Positions 16,863-26,050 are shown, counted from the stretch's first letter. The stretch: DNA of 64,000 nt from Roseomonas fluvialis (GCF_022846615.1 NZ_AP025637.1:4117001-4181000); one strand, 5' to 3'. The notes: generated from the sequence alone by a model not told the origin. Translations and numbers: made by a program.

Positions 16863-17867
16863 TGCGGATCTGATTCAAGTTGTCTGTCGGGAGGGGGCCG
16901 ACAGGCATGTCGAAGGCGCTGTCGGTGGATCTTCGGGAGCGTGTTGTTGCGGCGATCGAGGCAGGATCCTCTTGCCGGGCAGCCGCTTCACGCTTCGGCG
17001 TCGGCATCTCGAGCGCCATCCGCTGGGCGTCCTTGAAGCGTGCGGTGGGTTCGGTGGCACCCGGCCCCCTCGGCGGCGACCGTCGCTCAGGACGGATCGA
17101 GGCGCATGCGCCGTTGATCCTCGGTCTGCTGGAGCGCACGCCGGACATCACGCTCAGCGAGCTACGCGCGGAACTGGCGGCGGCCGGCGTGCCGGTCGGC
17201 GTCGCCACCTTGTGGCGGTTCTTCGCACGGCGCCGGATCACGCTGAAAAAAAGTCGGCGCACGCGGCGGAGCAATAACGGCCCGACATTCTGACGCGACG
17301 CTGGGAATGGTTCGAGGGACAACTCGACCTCGACCCGGACCGCCTGGTGTTCATCGACGAGACCTGGGCCTCGACCAACATGGCCCGCACCCGCGGCCGG
17401 GCACCGCGCGGTGAGCGACTGCGCGCCGCTATCGCGCACGGCCACTGGAAGACGACGACCTTCGTCGCGGGCCTGCGCAACTCCGGCATGGTCGCGCCGA
17501 TGGTGCTCGACGGGCCGATCAACGGCCTCGCCTTCCAGGCCTATGTCGATGAGGTTCTGGTCCCGGATCTGCGACCTGGCGACATCGTCGTCATGGACAA
17601 CCTCAGCAGCCACAAGCGGCCCGGTATCCGCGCCGCTATCGAGGCTGCGGGCGCGAGCCTCCTTTAACTGCCGCCCTACAGCCCCGACTTCAATCCGATC
17701 GAGAACGCCTTCGCTAAGCTCAAGGCCATGCTGCGCAAAGCCGCCGAGCGAACCATCGACGGCCTCTGGTCCGCCATCGCCAGCATCATCGACACATTCA
17801 ATCCAACCGAATGCGCCAACTACTTCGCCGCGGTAGGATATGACCCAGACTGATCGGAAAATGCTCT
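16863..17867 (+). mobile_element. IS630-family insertion sequence, inactive
   Basis: About 1 kb. The right end carries GATCGGAAAATGCTCT, typical of IS630 ends. The left end near GGATCTGATTCAAG is a poor match to its reverse complement, so the left terminal repeat is probably eroded. Contains one transposase gene with a slippery A7 run and two nonsense mutations. It lies ~85 bp after repeat copy A. Confidence 0.75.
16907..17853 (+). pseudogene. IS630 transposase with -1 frameshift and two nonsense codons
   Basis: The N-terminal frame MSKALSVDLRERVVAAIEAG holds the HTH domain (SCRAAASRFGVGISSAIRW) and runs to an A7 stretch at 17246-17252. The catalytic half is in the -1 frame: [43 protein letters not shown]. 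Together these give the DDE triad (Asp in FIDE, Asp in VMDN, Glu in NPIE). IS630 elements often fuse two frames by slippage at such A runs. Here the -1 frame meets TAA at 17275 soon after the run, and a second TAA at 17665 precedes LPPYSPD. The element can no longer make full-length transposase. Confidence 0.85.
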
Positions 17868-17904
17868 GGCGCAAGGTACGTTTTCGCAACGTGGTCGCCA
17901 CGAG

Positions 17905-17940
17905 TGCGGAGCTGCACAGGTAACCGCAGGCAGCTCCGCA
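17905..17940. terminator. Hairpin after the Bug receptor gene
   Basis: TGCGGAGCTGC (17905-17915) and GCAGCTCCGCA (17930-17940) form a perfect 11-bp stem with a 14-base loop, 5 bp beyond the stop of the minus-strand receptor gene. No T-run follows on that strand, so it may end transcription weakly or protect the 3' end. Confidence 0.45.
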
Positions 17941-17945
17941 GTCAT

Positions 17946-18935
17946 TCAAAGCTGGAGACGGATGCCCAGCCGCTGGATCACGCCGCCCCAAAGACGCGAA
18001 TGCTCGTCGATGATCTTGCCGAGCGCCTCGGGCGAGGAAGCCTGTGCGCTGAAGCCGATGCCCTCGATCCGCGCGCGGATGTCAGGCATCGCGAGGGCCG
18101 CGGCTACGGCACGCTGCAGGCGCGTCACGACAGGCGCGGGCGTGCCGGATGGCGCGGCGATGCCAAACCATGAACTGGCCTCGACGCCCGCGAAGCCCTG
18201 CTCGGCGAATGTCGGCACGTCCGGTGCGACGGGACTTCGCGCCGCATCCGCGATGGCAATGATACGGATGCGGCCCGCCTTGTGTTGCTCGATCAGAGCG
18301 CCGCTGATGTTGGCAGGCATCATCTGGATCTCGCCCGTGCTCAGGGCAGTCAGGGCCGGCGCCTCCCCACGATAGACGATCGCCTCAGCCTCGATGCCTG
18401 TCGCAGCCAAGACCATCGCGGCAAAGAGATGCGCGCCGGTCCCCGGTCCGTATGAATGATAATTGAGTTGGCCGGGCCGCTGCCGCGCATAGTCCACGAA
18501 CTCGCGCAGCGTGCGCGCAGGCACGGTTGGCGAGACGGCGATGATCCATGGCGCCACCGCGACCATCGAGACCGGCTGGAAGTCCGAAACCTTGTAGGGA
18601 AGGTTCTGGTAGAGATGGGGGTTCGTCGTAAGCGCGGAGGTGGACGCAAAGAGCAGCGTGTAGCCATCCTTCGCTGCCTGAGCGACAGCCATGGCGCCGA
18701 TCACCGTCGCACCGCCTGGGCGATTCTCGACCACGACCGGCTGACCGAGATCGCGCGCCATGCCTTCCGCGAGAATGCGCGCGGTGACGTCGCTGCTGCC
18801 GCCTGCAGGGAATGAGACGACCAGCGTGATGGGACGGGTGGGGAAAGCGGGCGCCTGTGCGCGCGCCGTGGAGGCGAGCGGCGCGAGCAGCGCTGCGATG
18901 GCCAGGCGACGGCTAGTCTCGACCGGGAATGTCAT
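17946..18935 (-). CDS. Bug-family tripartite tricarboxylate transporter substrate-binding protein
   Basis: 329 aa. Signal peptide up to STARAQ, then the Bug/TctC signature FPTRPITLVVSFPAGGSSDVTAR, LGQPVVVENRPGG and AAKDGYTLLFAS. These periplasmic proteins bind carboxylates with two water-bridged beta-strand loops and deliver them to a TctAB-type permease. No permease is in the window, which is common for the many orphan Bug genes in this bacterial group. DUF1028 lies 19 bp upstream on the same strand, and a second Bug gene is 5 kb away. The likely regulator is the divergent LacI protein through the operator at 19661. Confidence 0.92.
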   Translation of the reverse strand: MTFPVETSRRLAIAALLAPLASTARAQAPAFPTRPITLVVSFPAGGSSDVTARILAEGMARDLGQPVVVENRPGGATVIGAMAVAQAAKDGYTLLFASTSALTTNPHLYQNLPYKVSDFQPVSMVAVAPWIIAVSPTVPARTLREFVDYARQRPGQLNYHSYGPGTGAHLFAAMVLAATGIEAEAIVYRGEAPALTALSTGEIQMMPANISGALIEQHKAGRIRIIAIADAARSPVAPDVPTFAEQGFAGVEASSWFGIAAPSGTPAPVVTRLQRAVAAALAMPDIRARIEGIGFSAQASSPEALGKIIDEHSRLWGGVIQRLGIRLQL

Positions 18936-18954
18936 CGGATGCTCCGGGGCTTGG

Positions 18955-19632
18955 TCAGATCGTCAAGGCGGAATTGATGAGGGGCTTGAGCGCGAATGGG
19001 CGGAGCACCTGGGTGACAAAGCGCTCGACCAGAGGCTCGTAGCTTCGCCACAGCCGCCGTAGGGTCTCGTGCGGGTCGGGCTCGAAATCGACGCGCAGAT
19101 CGACCAGCGGCCAGGAATGGCGGTCCACGACCAGCAAGGCCGCGGCCATTGCTGGCTGGGTTTCGCCCCCCTTGGCGACGCCGGCATCGAGTGCGGTGAG
19201 CAGCCGCTCCACGAAGGCTTTTCCTTCGGCGGCCTCGTAGGCTGTGACCATGGCCTGCGGGACATCCACGTTTGCGAGGAAATTCCCGACCGAGACGCAG
19301 CGGTCACCGATGTGGCCGGCATTGATCGATTCAATCAGCGGGCCGTTGAAAAAGGCAGCGCGCCCTTCGCGATCCAGCGCGGCAAATTGACGCTGGCCGG
19401 GATGCTCGCTGCCGGCGACCAGGAGGTTCACCACTTCCTGTGCGTTGTAGCCATGGGTGAGGAAATCCAGACCTAAGGGCCCCGCGCGCGTGTCAGTGCG
19501 GTGCTGCGTCAACACGACACCCACACCGGCGCGCGCCCAAGGGCAGCGGTTACCGACCGCGATGCTGGAACTGGCCGATGCGATCCCGAACATGCCGGTT
19601 TGCGCATCGTGCGCGGCGAGCGAGAAGGTCAT
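18955..19632 (-). CDS. DUF1028 (Ntn-hydrolase-like) protein
   Basis: 225 aa from ATG 19632 (MTFSLAAHDAQTGMFGIASAS). The family pattern is complete: SSIAVGNRCPWARAGVGVVLTQ, a middle GNFLAN segment, and WPLVDLRVDFEPDPHETLRRLW near the C-terminus. DUF1028 proteins have an Ntn-hydrolase-type fold and often sit in operons with amidases, peptidases or ABC/TTT transport genes, but their reaction is not settled. It is the first gene of a two-gene unit with the Bug receptor and starts 29 bp from the perfect LacI-type operator, suggesting direct repression. An upstream start at 19683 would overlap the operator and is unlikely. Confidence 0.88.
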   Translation of the reverse strand: MTFSLAAHDAQTGMFGIASASSSIAVGNRCPWARAGVGVVLTQHRTDTRAGPLGLDFLTHGYNAQEVVNLLVAGSEHPGQRQFAALDREGRAAFFNGPLIESINAGHIGDRCVSVGNFLANVDVPQAMVTAYEAAEGKAFVERLLTALDAGVAKGGETQPAMAAALLVVDRHSWPLVDLRVDFEPDPHETLRRLWRSYEPLVERFVTQVLRPFALKPLINSALTI

Positions 19633-19660
19633 TAGGATACCTGCTGCGTGATCTTCGCCA

Positions 19661-19676
19661 ATTGTAGCGCTACAAT
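19661..19676. promoter_or_regulatory. Perfect 16-bp palindrome, LacI-family operator
   Basis: ATTGTAGCGCTACAAT is its own reverse complement and has the central GCGC with outer TTGTA/TACAA that fits LacI/GalR-type operators. It sits between the divergent DUF1028-Bug unit and the lacI-type gene, so one bound dimer could control both and autoregulate. Confidence 0.75.
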
Positions 19677-19739
19677 CGCCCAATGCAAGGGAGCAGGCGC
19701 CCTGCCCTCAAAGCCCCTGTCCATGCTAGGCCCGCGATC

Positions 19740-20756
19740 ATGACCGACGCGCCGAACCTGTCCCCGCGGACCATCCGCATGAGCGATGTTGCGCGGGAGG
19801 CCGGCGTGTCCGCGATGAGTGTATCGAACGCCTTCAAGAAGCCCGAGATCGTCTTGCCTGAGACCCGCAAGCGCATCCTGGAGGCGGCCCGGCGGCTAGG
19901 CTACGTGCCAAACGGCCTGGCCGGCAGCCTGGCTTCAGGACGGAGCAGGACAGTCGCCGCGCTCGTCCCTTCGATTCGGAACTCAAGCTTCGCGCGCACG
20001 GTCCAGGGGTTGAACGACGAGCTCTCCGAGCAGGGATACCAACTGCTTCTGGCCGTCGCCGATACGGCGGAACGCGAGCGGAGTGCCGTGGAGGCGGTGC
20101 TGCGGCACCGACCAGATGGCATCATCCTGACCGGCAACGAGCATCACCCGGATACGATCCTTCTGCTGCAGCAGAGGGAGGTGCCGCTCGTCGAAACGTG
20201 GATCATGAGCGAGCCGATACTCGACATGGCGGTGGGTTTCGATCTGCGCCATGCGGCAAAGGAGATGGGACGGCTGCTTGTTGCGCGCGGCTACCGGCAT
20301 ATCGGCTTCGCGGGCTATGCGCCGGCTGAGCGCAAGCGTTTCCTAGAACGGCAGCAGGGCTTTCAAGCGGCGTTACGCGAGGCGGGCCTACGCGACGACC
20401 TGCTGTTCCATGCGGATGAAAGTGCAGGTTTTGCGGGTGGCCGCCTTGCGATGGAAGCGCTCCGCGCACGAGAGCCGAGGCTCGATGCGCTATTCTGCGT
20501 GACCGACATCTTCGCCGTTGGCGTGCTGTTTGAATGCCAGCGCCAGGGCCTTGCTGTGCCGCGCGACTTCGCCGTGGCGGGTTATGGTGATTTCGAGATC
20601 GCCGCAGAGGTTGCCCCGGGGCTGACAACCGTGCGGACGCGCGGGTACGAGATTGGTCGTGCTGCCGCCAGGCTGATCGTCGAGCGCGCTGAAGGTCTAC
20701 CAACCGCATTGCGCGTTGATGTCGGCTTTGAGACCATCATCCGCGGTAGCGCCTAG
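19740..20756 (+). CDS. LacI-family transcriptional regulator
   Basis: 338 aa. The N-terminal HTH reads MSDVAREAGVSAMSVSNAFKKPEIV, followed by the hinge ILEAARRLGYVPNGLAGSLASGRS with the Leu-containing hinge helix used to kink operator DNA. The periplasmic-binding-protein-like ligand domain includes VAALVPSIRNSSFA, GIILTGNEHH and a late VAGYGDFEIAAEVAPGLTTV. This is the GntR-type LacI subfamily. An in-frame ATG at 19683 exists but has no ribosome site and touches the operator; 19740 is preferred. It is divergent from DUF1028-Bug, with a perfect palindrome between. The ligand is probably the carboxylate or sugar acid taken up by the cluster. Confidence 0.9.
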   Translation: MTDAPNLSPRTIRMSDVAREAGVSAMSVSNAFKKPEIVLPETRKRILEAARRLGYVPNGLAGSLASGRSRTVAALVPSIRNSSFARTVQGLNDELSEQGYQLLLAVADTAERERSAVEAVLRHRPDGIILTGNEHHPDTILLLQQREVPLVETWIMSEPILDMAVGFDLRHAAKEMGRLLVARGYRHIGFAGYAPAERKRFLERQQGFQAALREAGLRDDLLFHADESAGFAGGRLAMEALRAREPRLDALFCVTDIFAVGVLFECQRQGLAVPRDFAVAGYGDFEIAAEVAPGLTTVRTRGYEIGRAAARLIVERAEGLPTALRVDVGFETIIRGSA

Positions 20757-20970
20757 CCCGCGCCGGCAAAAAAAGCGGCGGCTTCTGTTGCGCTGATCTG
20801 AGCTGCCCCAACACCGCGCAGGCCCTCCGTTCCGACACGTCGAGCTCAACCGCCCATGTCTGCCGCCGGGAACCATCCCCGGCGGAACGCCTCTACGTCG
20901 GCAGGTCAGCAGAAGCCGTTTCGCTGAAGCCTGGTCGCGGTCTGGACGGTTGGATCGGCAGCCCCGTCTC

Positions 20971-22005
20971 TCAGCTGTTCCGCGGAAGCGCCACAGCTTC
21001 GTGTCGGTCAGCTGCAATGTCCGCTGCATTGTATATGTCCATCACAGCGCGCGCTTCCTCGGCCTTCACCAGGACGCCGCGATCGCGCGCGACCGCATCC
21101 AGGAAGTGGAGCGTTTCTGCCGACATGGGACCTGCATAGACGTGGTCGACTGCCTCGCCCGGCATCGACGACATCGGGTAGCGAATGCCGTGCGCCACCG
21201 TGTTGAGCGACACCTCCTTGTGGCTGTCATCGACCGTCAACGAGCCCTCGGTCCCGATGATCTCGATCCATGTATGGGAGTAGTTCGGATAGCCGAGTGG
21301 CAAGATCCAACCGGCACCGACGTTGACCGTGGTGCCGTCATCCATGGTGATCATCACCCATTGATGATCGAGTGTCTCGCTGAACTGCTTCATGTACTTG
21401 CCCGAAGCCTGCGAGAAGACGCGGATCGGCTTGCGCGGCTGAAGGCACCACATCAGAAAGTCGATGTCGTGCGTCGCCTCCATTGCTGCCGGTGAAAGGC
21501 GTGTGCGACCAGTGACCTTCGTGCCCAGTTCACGCGTCACGTTGCGACTCACGAGACACGTCACCGGCTCGCCGATCATGCCTTCCTGGATTGCTTTGCG
21601 TACATAAGCGAAGCGCGGATTGAATCGCTGCGAATAACCCACCGAGAGCTTCAGCCCCTGGCGATTCGCGATGGCAATCAGGTCGTCCGCCTCGGCTGTC
21701 GTCTGCGCCAGAGGCTTCTCAACCATCACATGTTTGCCGGCCAACAGTACGTCTCGCGTGATCGGGTAATGGGTGCTTTCAGGCGTGGTGCAGACATACA
21801 CCATGTCGATGTCCGGATTTTCGAGTAGCCGACGGTAGTCCTCCACCGCGGAGGTCGGCCTGGTCTGGCCGGCAACCTCAGCCAGCCTGTCTTGGCGGAT
21901 GTCGCAGATGTGCAGCGCGCGCACTTGCGGATGATCCGCCAAGGCATTGGCGCGAACGCCACCCACCCACCCCACGCCGATGATACCGACCGAAACCTGT
22001 CGCAT
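20971..22005 (-). CDS. Gfo/Idh/MocA-family oxidoreductase
   Basis: 344 aa. Rossmann motif VGIIGVGWVGGVRANAL at the N-terminus, then VCTTPESTHYP and VMVEKPLA (EKP motif of the family), then a GFO_IDH_MocA_C domain with the likely catalytic His in MEATHDIDFLMW. Enzymes of this family oxidise or reduce sugars, inositols or related hydroxy compounds with NAD(P). The gene is 102 bp downstream of the FAD monooxygenase on the same strand. A second family member is encoded at 24929, so the cluster holds two dehydrogenases, each near a Bug receptor. A ~210-bp gap separates it from the convergent lacI-type gene. Confidence 0.92.
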   Translation of the reverse strand: MRQVSVGIIGVGWVGGVRANALADHPQVRALHICDIRQDRLAEVAGQTRPTSAVEDYRRLLENPDIDMVYVCTTPESTHYPITRDVLLAGKHVMVEKPLAQTTAEADDLIAIANRQGLKLSVGYSQRFNPRFAYVRKAIQEGMIGEPVTCLVSRNVTRELGTKVTGRTRLSPAAMEATHDIDFLMWCLQPRKPIRVFSQASGKYMKQFSETLDHQWVMITMDDGTTVNVGAGWILPLGYPNYSHTWIEIIGTEGSLTVDDSHKEVSLNTVAHGIRYPMSSMPGEAVDHVYAGPMSAETLHFLDAVARDRGVLVKAEEARAVMDIYNAADIAADRHEAVALPRNS

Positions 22006-22107
22006 AGTGCTTCCTCGCCTGAGTGCGCGTCCTGCGCCGTATGATCCGTATGATCCGTCAATCCTGATACCGGCCGCGCGCAGAGCGATGCCGCAAGCCT
22101 ATCGCGG

Positions 22108-23343
22108 TCACGCCACGAGGAATTCCAGCGATGCGCTGTCCTTCATGAAGGCGTCGGGCGTCGGCTCGTCGAAGGTCTCGCCAGGCGTCATGGTCATTGC
22201 GTGCCCCGGCGCCAGGTAGCCACCGAGACGTCGTCCCCAGGCGACGATCTGGCGGCCCGATTCCAGCCGCGCCTGCTCGTAGTCAACGAGTCCGGACCCA
22301 ATCTCGGCAGCACCATCGAGCGCCTGCGCGAGGGCAAGCACGTCCTCCGCAGCCTTGGTCACGCCGGCGCCTACATGCGGGCGTGCGACGAAGGCCGCAT
22401 CGCCTATGAGGGCAACGCGGCCTTGGACCAGTCGCTCCGAGCACACGTCGTAGATAGGCTGGAAGAAGGGCTGGGCTGTCAGACGGATGACTTCCCGGAA
22501 CTGAGGGCAGAGTTCATGTTCTGCGGTGCTGCGCATCTCGGCCAACGACTCCGCACGGATCAGCGGCGGCGGGATGGACAGGGCGTGCACCTGACCGCTC
22601 GCGTCCGTCAGGAGCTCCCTCAGCCGGTCGTCATCGACAGGTCGATACCAGACGAAGTTGTAGCGCCGACGGCCCGGGCGCAAATCATTGCCCATCCCGG
22701 CGACAGGATAGCCCACCATCTGGTGCGAACAGGCGAGGTAGAAGCCAAACCTGTCAAAAAAGCCGGAACCAAGGCGCGCCACCAGTTCTGCCTCGTCCGT
22801 CAAGCCGCGCCACCCGACGTAGCCGGCATAGACGGGCTCGACCGCAGGCATCAGCAGGCTGCGGACGGTCGAGCGAAAGCCATCGGCGGCGACCAGCAGG
22901 TCACCCTGTTCGGTCACGCCATTCGTGAAGCGTGCGCGCACGCCGTTCTCCAGCAGTTCGACGTCGCAGAGGTCATGTGCGGTGCGGTAGTCGGCATCGG
23001 CGACCCCGGCGCGCAGGATACTGAACAGCCTCTCCCACGAGGTGACAGTCTGCGCGTGGATACGCTCGCCGATGACGCGCCCGTCCGCATCGAAGGCTTG
23101 GCGCATCGTGACGGGGACGCCGAGCGTCGCATCCGGCTCCACACCCACCCATCGCAGCGCAGTCAGCAGCTTGTCATGCGTGACGATGCCAGTGCCGCGG
23201 CCTTCGAGGCCGCCCGTTCGCTCGAAAATGGTGGTGTCCCACCCCGCGCGGCGCAGCGCACGGGCAGCGAACAGTCCTCCGATGGACCCGCCGACGACAA
23301 GCGCGCGCGGTCTTGCTGCTACTGCGTGAGACACTCGCGACAT
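22108..23343 (-). CDS. FAD-dependent aromatic monooxygenase (dihydroxypyridine-hydroxylase-like)
   Basis: 411 aa. The ADP-binding loop is ALVVGGSIGGLFAARAL, the DG motif is LVAADGFRSTVRS, and the GD motif is VALIGDAAFVARPHVGAGVTKAAEDV. The spacing and the PHVGAGVTKAAED form are closest to group A flavoprotein monooxygenases such as 2,6-dihydroxypyridine 3-hydroxylase. These hydroxylate electron-rich aromatic or N-heteroaromatic rings with NADH and oxygen. It is divergent from the cupin/Bug/dehydrogenase operon and shares its promoter region (23344-23453), where a TTGATCAA dyad at 23390 could bind the TetR regulator; that link is a guess. The start ATG is at 23343. Confidence 0.9.
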   Translation of the reverse strand: MSRVSHAVAARPRALVVGGSIGGLFAARALRRAGWDTTIFERTGGLEGRGTGIVTHDKLLTALRWVGVEPDATLGVPVTMRQAFDADGRVIGERIHAQTVTSWERLFSILRAGVADADYRTAHDLCDVELLENGVRARFTNGVTEQGDLLVAADGFRSTVRSLLMPAVEPVYAGYVGWRGLTDEAELVARLGSGFFDRFGFYLACSHQMVGYPVAGMGNDLRPGRRRYNFVWYRPVDDDRLRELLTDASGQVHALSIPPPLIRAESLAEMRSTAEHELCPQFREVIRLTAQPFFQPIYDVCSERLVQGRVALIGDAAFVARPHVGAGVTKAAEDVLALAQALDGAAEIGSGLVDYEQARLESGRQIVAWGRRLGGYLAPGHAMTMTPGETFDEPTPDAFMKDSASLEFLVA

Positions 23344-23453
23344 CCACCATTCTCCCGCCCCGCGATCATTGATGCGGGAAATTTATCACTTGATCAAACT
23401 ACGGCGACAGCTATGGTCATGCAAGCGCCGCCTCGAAGCGCATGGAGGAGATC

Positions 23454-23897
23454 ATGGCCGACACGCTTCCCCTCGAAGCAGCATCCGCGCTGGATAACGC
23501 GCCCGCGCATTGGCCTGATGCGATCCGCGAGGACTTCATCCGCAACCAGCTCAACCCCTGCGTCGGCACTGAATTGTTGTCCGAGAACGAGCGCGTCCGC
23601 GTGTGGCGCGTGCAGGTCGCCCCCGGCGAGCGGCTGCCCTTTCATCGACATGTGCTCGACTACTTCTGGTGCGCCATCACCAGCGGCCAGGCGCGCTCCC
23701 ATCTGCAGGATGGTCGTATCGTCGACATCCCTGTGACCGCCGGACAGGTGGTGCACTCCCGCTACGGTGCCGGCGAATACAAGCTGCATGACCTGGTCAA
23801 TACCGGGACCACCGAGCTCATCTTCACCACGGTGGAGTTCCTCGACAGCACGAACGCGGCACTTCCGGTCCCGGCAACCGCGCTGCGCCGCAGCTGA
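23454..23897 (+). CDS. Cupin-like small protein
   Basis: 147 aa from ATG 23454, which follows the strong ribosome site GGAGGAGATC; an ATG at 23442 lies upstream of that site. The single-domain cupin pattern includes VRVWRVQVAPGERLPFHRHVLDYFW (metal-ligand His pair) and a later GEYKLHDLVNTGTTELIFTTVEF. Cupins of this size act as isomerases, dioxygenases or binding proteins. It is the first gene of the plus-strand operon cupin-Bug-Gfo/Idh, divergent from the monooxygenase, so a role in processing the hydroxylated ring product is plausible but unproven. Confidence 0.82.
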   Translation: MADTLPLEAASALDNAPAHWPDAIREDFIRNQLNPCVGTELLSENERVRVWRVQVAPGERLPFHRHVLDYFWCAITSGQARSHLQDGRIVDIPVTAGQVVHSRYGAGEYKLHDLVNTGTTELIFTTVEFLDSTNAALPVPATALRRS

Positions 23898-23943
23898 TCC
23901 GCGCGCTGCGCCAACGACACAACTCGCCTGGAGGACATACAGC

Positions 23944-24927
23944 ATGATCACGCGGCGCCTCGCCCTTAGCGGCATCGCCAGCCTTGCACTGCCCGGGATC
24001 GGCGTAGCGCAGGACCGCTTCCCCAGCCGGCCGATCCGGATCATCAATCCATATGGGCCCGGTGGCGCCAGCGATATCATCAGTCGCCTCGTCGCTGATC
24101 AGATGCGGGAACTTCTTGGCCAGCCGGTCATCGTCGAGAACCGTCCCGGAGCCGGTGGCCTGATCGCGGCGGAAGTCGTTGCCCGCGCCCAGCCCGACGG
24201 TCACACGATCATGATCGGCAACACCACGACGAACGTGCTGACGCCACTGACGTTCCGCGGGCGGCCGCCAGTCGATGTCTTCATCGACATGGCCGCGATC
24301 ACGCGCATGGCGGACCTTCCGGCCGTCTTCGCCGTGACAAAGGATTTCGGCCCACGGACCATGCGTGAAGTGATCGACTACGCGAAGCGTCACCCTGGCG
24401 ACGTAAAGTATCCGACGCCGGGCGTCGCCACCTACGCGCATTTCGACATGGAACTGCTGGCAAAGCGCAACGGCGTCGAGTTCACGCACCTGCCGATGCC
24501 GCGCGGGGCTGCGCCGATCCTGAGCGCGCTGATGCGCAATGACGCGCAGTTCATTACGCTCAACCCGGCGGCGCTGCGCCCGGTGCTCGAGAGCGGCGCG
24601 GTGCTGCCCATCGCGGTGACATCACACGAACGCATGCCCGAGTTCCCCAACGTGCCGACGATGGCCGAAGCAGGCTTCCCCGGCATCGGCAGCATTTCCT
24701 GGGTCGCGATGTTCGCACCGCAGGGTCTGCCGCCAGCGGCGACGACAGCGCTGCATCGCTCGATCACACAGGCTCTGCGGGCGGAGGCGGTGCTCACAAG
24801 CTTCCGACGGCAGATCATCACCGCTGCACCCAGCTCGACACCGGATGACGCCAAGACATGGCTGATGGCCGATGTCGCCTACTGGCGCAGGTTGATCGCT
24901 GAAACTGGCATCGAACTGGCGGATTGA
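23944..24927 (+). CDS. Bug-family tripartite tricarboxylate transporter substrate-binding protein
   Basis: 327 aa. The ATG at 23944 follows CTGGAGGACATACAG. Signal peptide MITRRLALSGIASLALPGIGVAQ, then the Bug signature FPSRPIRIINPYGPGGASDIISR, LGQPVIVENRPGAGG and ARAQPDGHTIMIG. It is only distantly similar to the receptor at 17946 and probably binds a different carboxylate. It sits second in the operon cupin-Bug-dehydrogenase, one base before the start of the dehydrogenase gene. No TctA/TctB permease genes are nearby. Confidence 0.92.
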   Translation: MITRRLALSGIASLALPGIGVAQDRFPSRPIRIINPYGPGGASDIISRLVADQMRELLGQPVIVENRPGAGGLIAAEVVARAQPDGHTIMIGNTTTNVLTPLTFRGRPPVDVFIDMAAITRMADLPAVFAVTKDFGPRTMREVIDYAKRHPGDVKYPTPGVATYAHFDMELLAKRNGVEFTHLPMPRGAAPILSALMRNDAQFITLNPAALRPVLESGAVLPIAVTSHERMPEFPNVPTMAEAGFPGIGSISWVAMFAPQGLPPAATTALHRSITQALRAEAVLTSFRRQIITAAPSSTPDDAKTWLMADVAYWRRLIAETGIELAD

Positions 24928-24928
24928 C

Positions 24929-26050
24929 GTGATCAGTTCTGGCCGCGCGGTTTCCCGTTCACATCGCCGGATTGGCCTTGCCATCATTGGTGCTGGGCGC
25001 GTCGGGCGCTTCCGCGGTGCGCTGGCACGCCGCCACCCGATGGTGGACTGGATCGGCGTCTGCGATATCCGGCCCGAGCGAGCGGCGGAGGTAGGCGCGC
25101 TCGTGCAAGCCGACCTTGTCAGCGAGGACTGGCGGGAGTTGCTCGCCCGGCCCGAGGTGACCGCGGTAATCATCGCGACCGACGAGCATCTGCATGTCGA
25201 GCCTGCCCTGTTCGCTGCCGATCGGGGGCTTTCGATGATGATCGAGAAGCCGCTCGCGACGCGCCTTGAGGATTCAGCGCGAGTCCTCGCCGAGATCGAA
25301 CGCACGGGCACGGATGCCGTCGTCGGCTACACGCAGCGCTTCCGGCGTCGCTGGCTCTCGGCGAAGGAACGCGTGCGAACCGGTGCGCTTGGCGAGGTCA
25401 CGATGGTAACCTCGCGGACGCTCATGAACCGGCTCGTGGCGCTCGACGCCTATCGCCGTGCGGGGGACCGCAGCACGGTCTCGCCCATGGTCGTCTCCGG
25501 AACGCACGCGATGGACATCGCGCTCTGGCTGCTTGATGGAAAGATGCCGATGGAAGTCTATGCGCGTTCGGTCGATAGCGTGCTGGGGCCGCAGGTTCAG
25601 GGTATCGATGGAACGGCCGGATTGATCACCTTCGCTGATGGAGCGGTCTGCCAGTTCGGTATGTCCTGGGCCCTCCCTGTGGCTTGGCCGGCCGCCGTCT
25701 ACAGCCTGGACGTCGCGATCCTGGGCACGAGCGGCGTGCTCACTATCGACGACACGCACCGAGACATCGTGCTGGCCACGGACGACCCCCAGACCGAGGG
25801 CTACGCGCCTGACAAGCGGCGCCTGGTCGACTTCCTTGGCAGCTACCCGCCCGGCGACATGGCCTTCGGCGAGCTTTGGGGGCCCATGCGGGAGGAGACC
25901 CTGGGGTGGTTCGACCGCATTTCACTCGGGGTCGCAACGCCCCATGCGACGGCAGCGGAAGCACACCGCTGCCTCATGATGACGAAAGCCTTCGACCGGG
26001 CGGCGCAACTCGGGCGGCCGGTGGCTTTTCCGATCGACGCGACGGGGTGA
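24929..26050 (+). CDS. Gfo/Idh/MocA-family oxidoreductase
   Basis: 373 aa, GTG start one base after the Bug stop. Rossmann motif GLAIIGAGRVGRFRGAL, EKP motif in MMIEKPLATR, and the conserved His in VSGTHAMDIALWLLDG. The C-terminal domain is typical for the family. It resembles the enzyme at 20971 in fold only. The gene ends 77 bp inside the convergent TetR-family gene, so the 3' ends overlap on opposite strands. Probable role: NAD(P)-dependent oxidation or reduction of the compound taken up by the adjacent receptor. Confidence 0.9.
   Translation: MISSGRAVSRSHRRIGLAIIGAGRVGRFRGALARRHPMVDWIGVCDIRPERAAEVGALVQADLVSEDWRELLARPEVTAVIIATDEHLHVEPALFAADRGLSMMIEKPLATRLEDSARVLAEIERTGTDAVVGYTQRFRRRWLSAKERVRTGALGEVTMVTSRTLMNRLVALDAYRRAGDRSTVSPMVVSGTHAMDIALWLLDGKMPMEVYARSVDSVLGPQVQGIDGTAGLITFADGAVCQFGMSWALPVAWPAAVYSLDVAILGTSGVLTIDDTHRDIVLATDDPQTEGYAPDKRRLVDFLGSYPPGDMAFGELWGPMREETLGWFDRISLGVATPHATAAEAHRCLMMTKAFDRAAQLGRPVAFPIDATG

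Noticed and set aside
16594..17991. 465-codon minus-strand frame over IS630 and repeat copy A
   Set aside because: It spans a transposase relic antisense and the repeat; its only conserved peptide is the translated repeat.
23380..23400. TTGATCAA dyad in the divergent monooxygenase/cupin promoter as a TetR operator
   Set aside because: An 8-bp palindrome is expected by chance and it does not recur upstream of the TetR gene; not listed as a feature.
22201..23736. 511-codon plus-strand frame over the FAD monooxygenase
   Set aside because: Antisense shadow; the monooxygenase motifs are on the minus strand.
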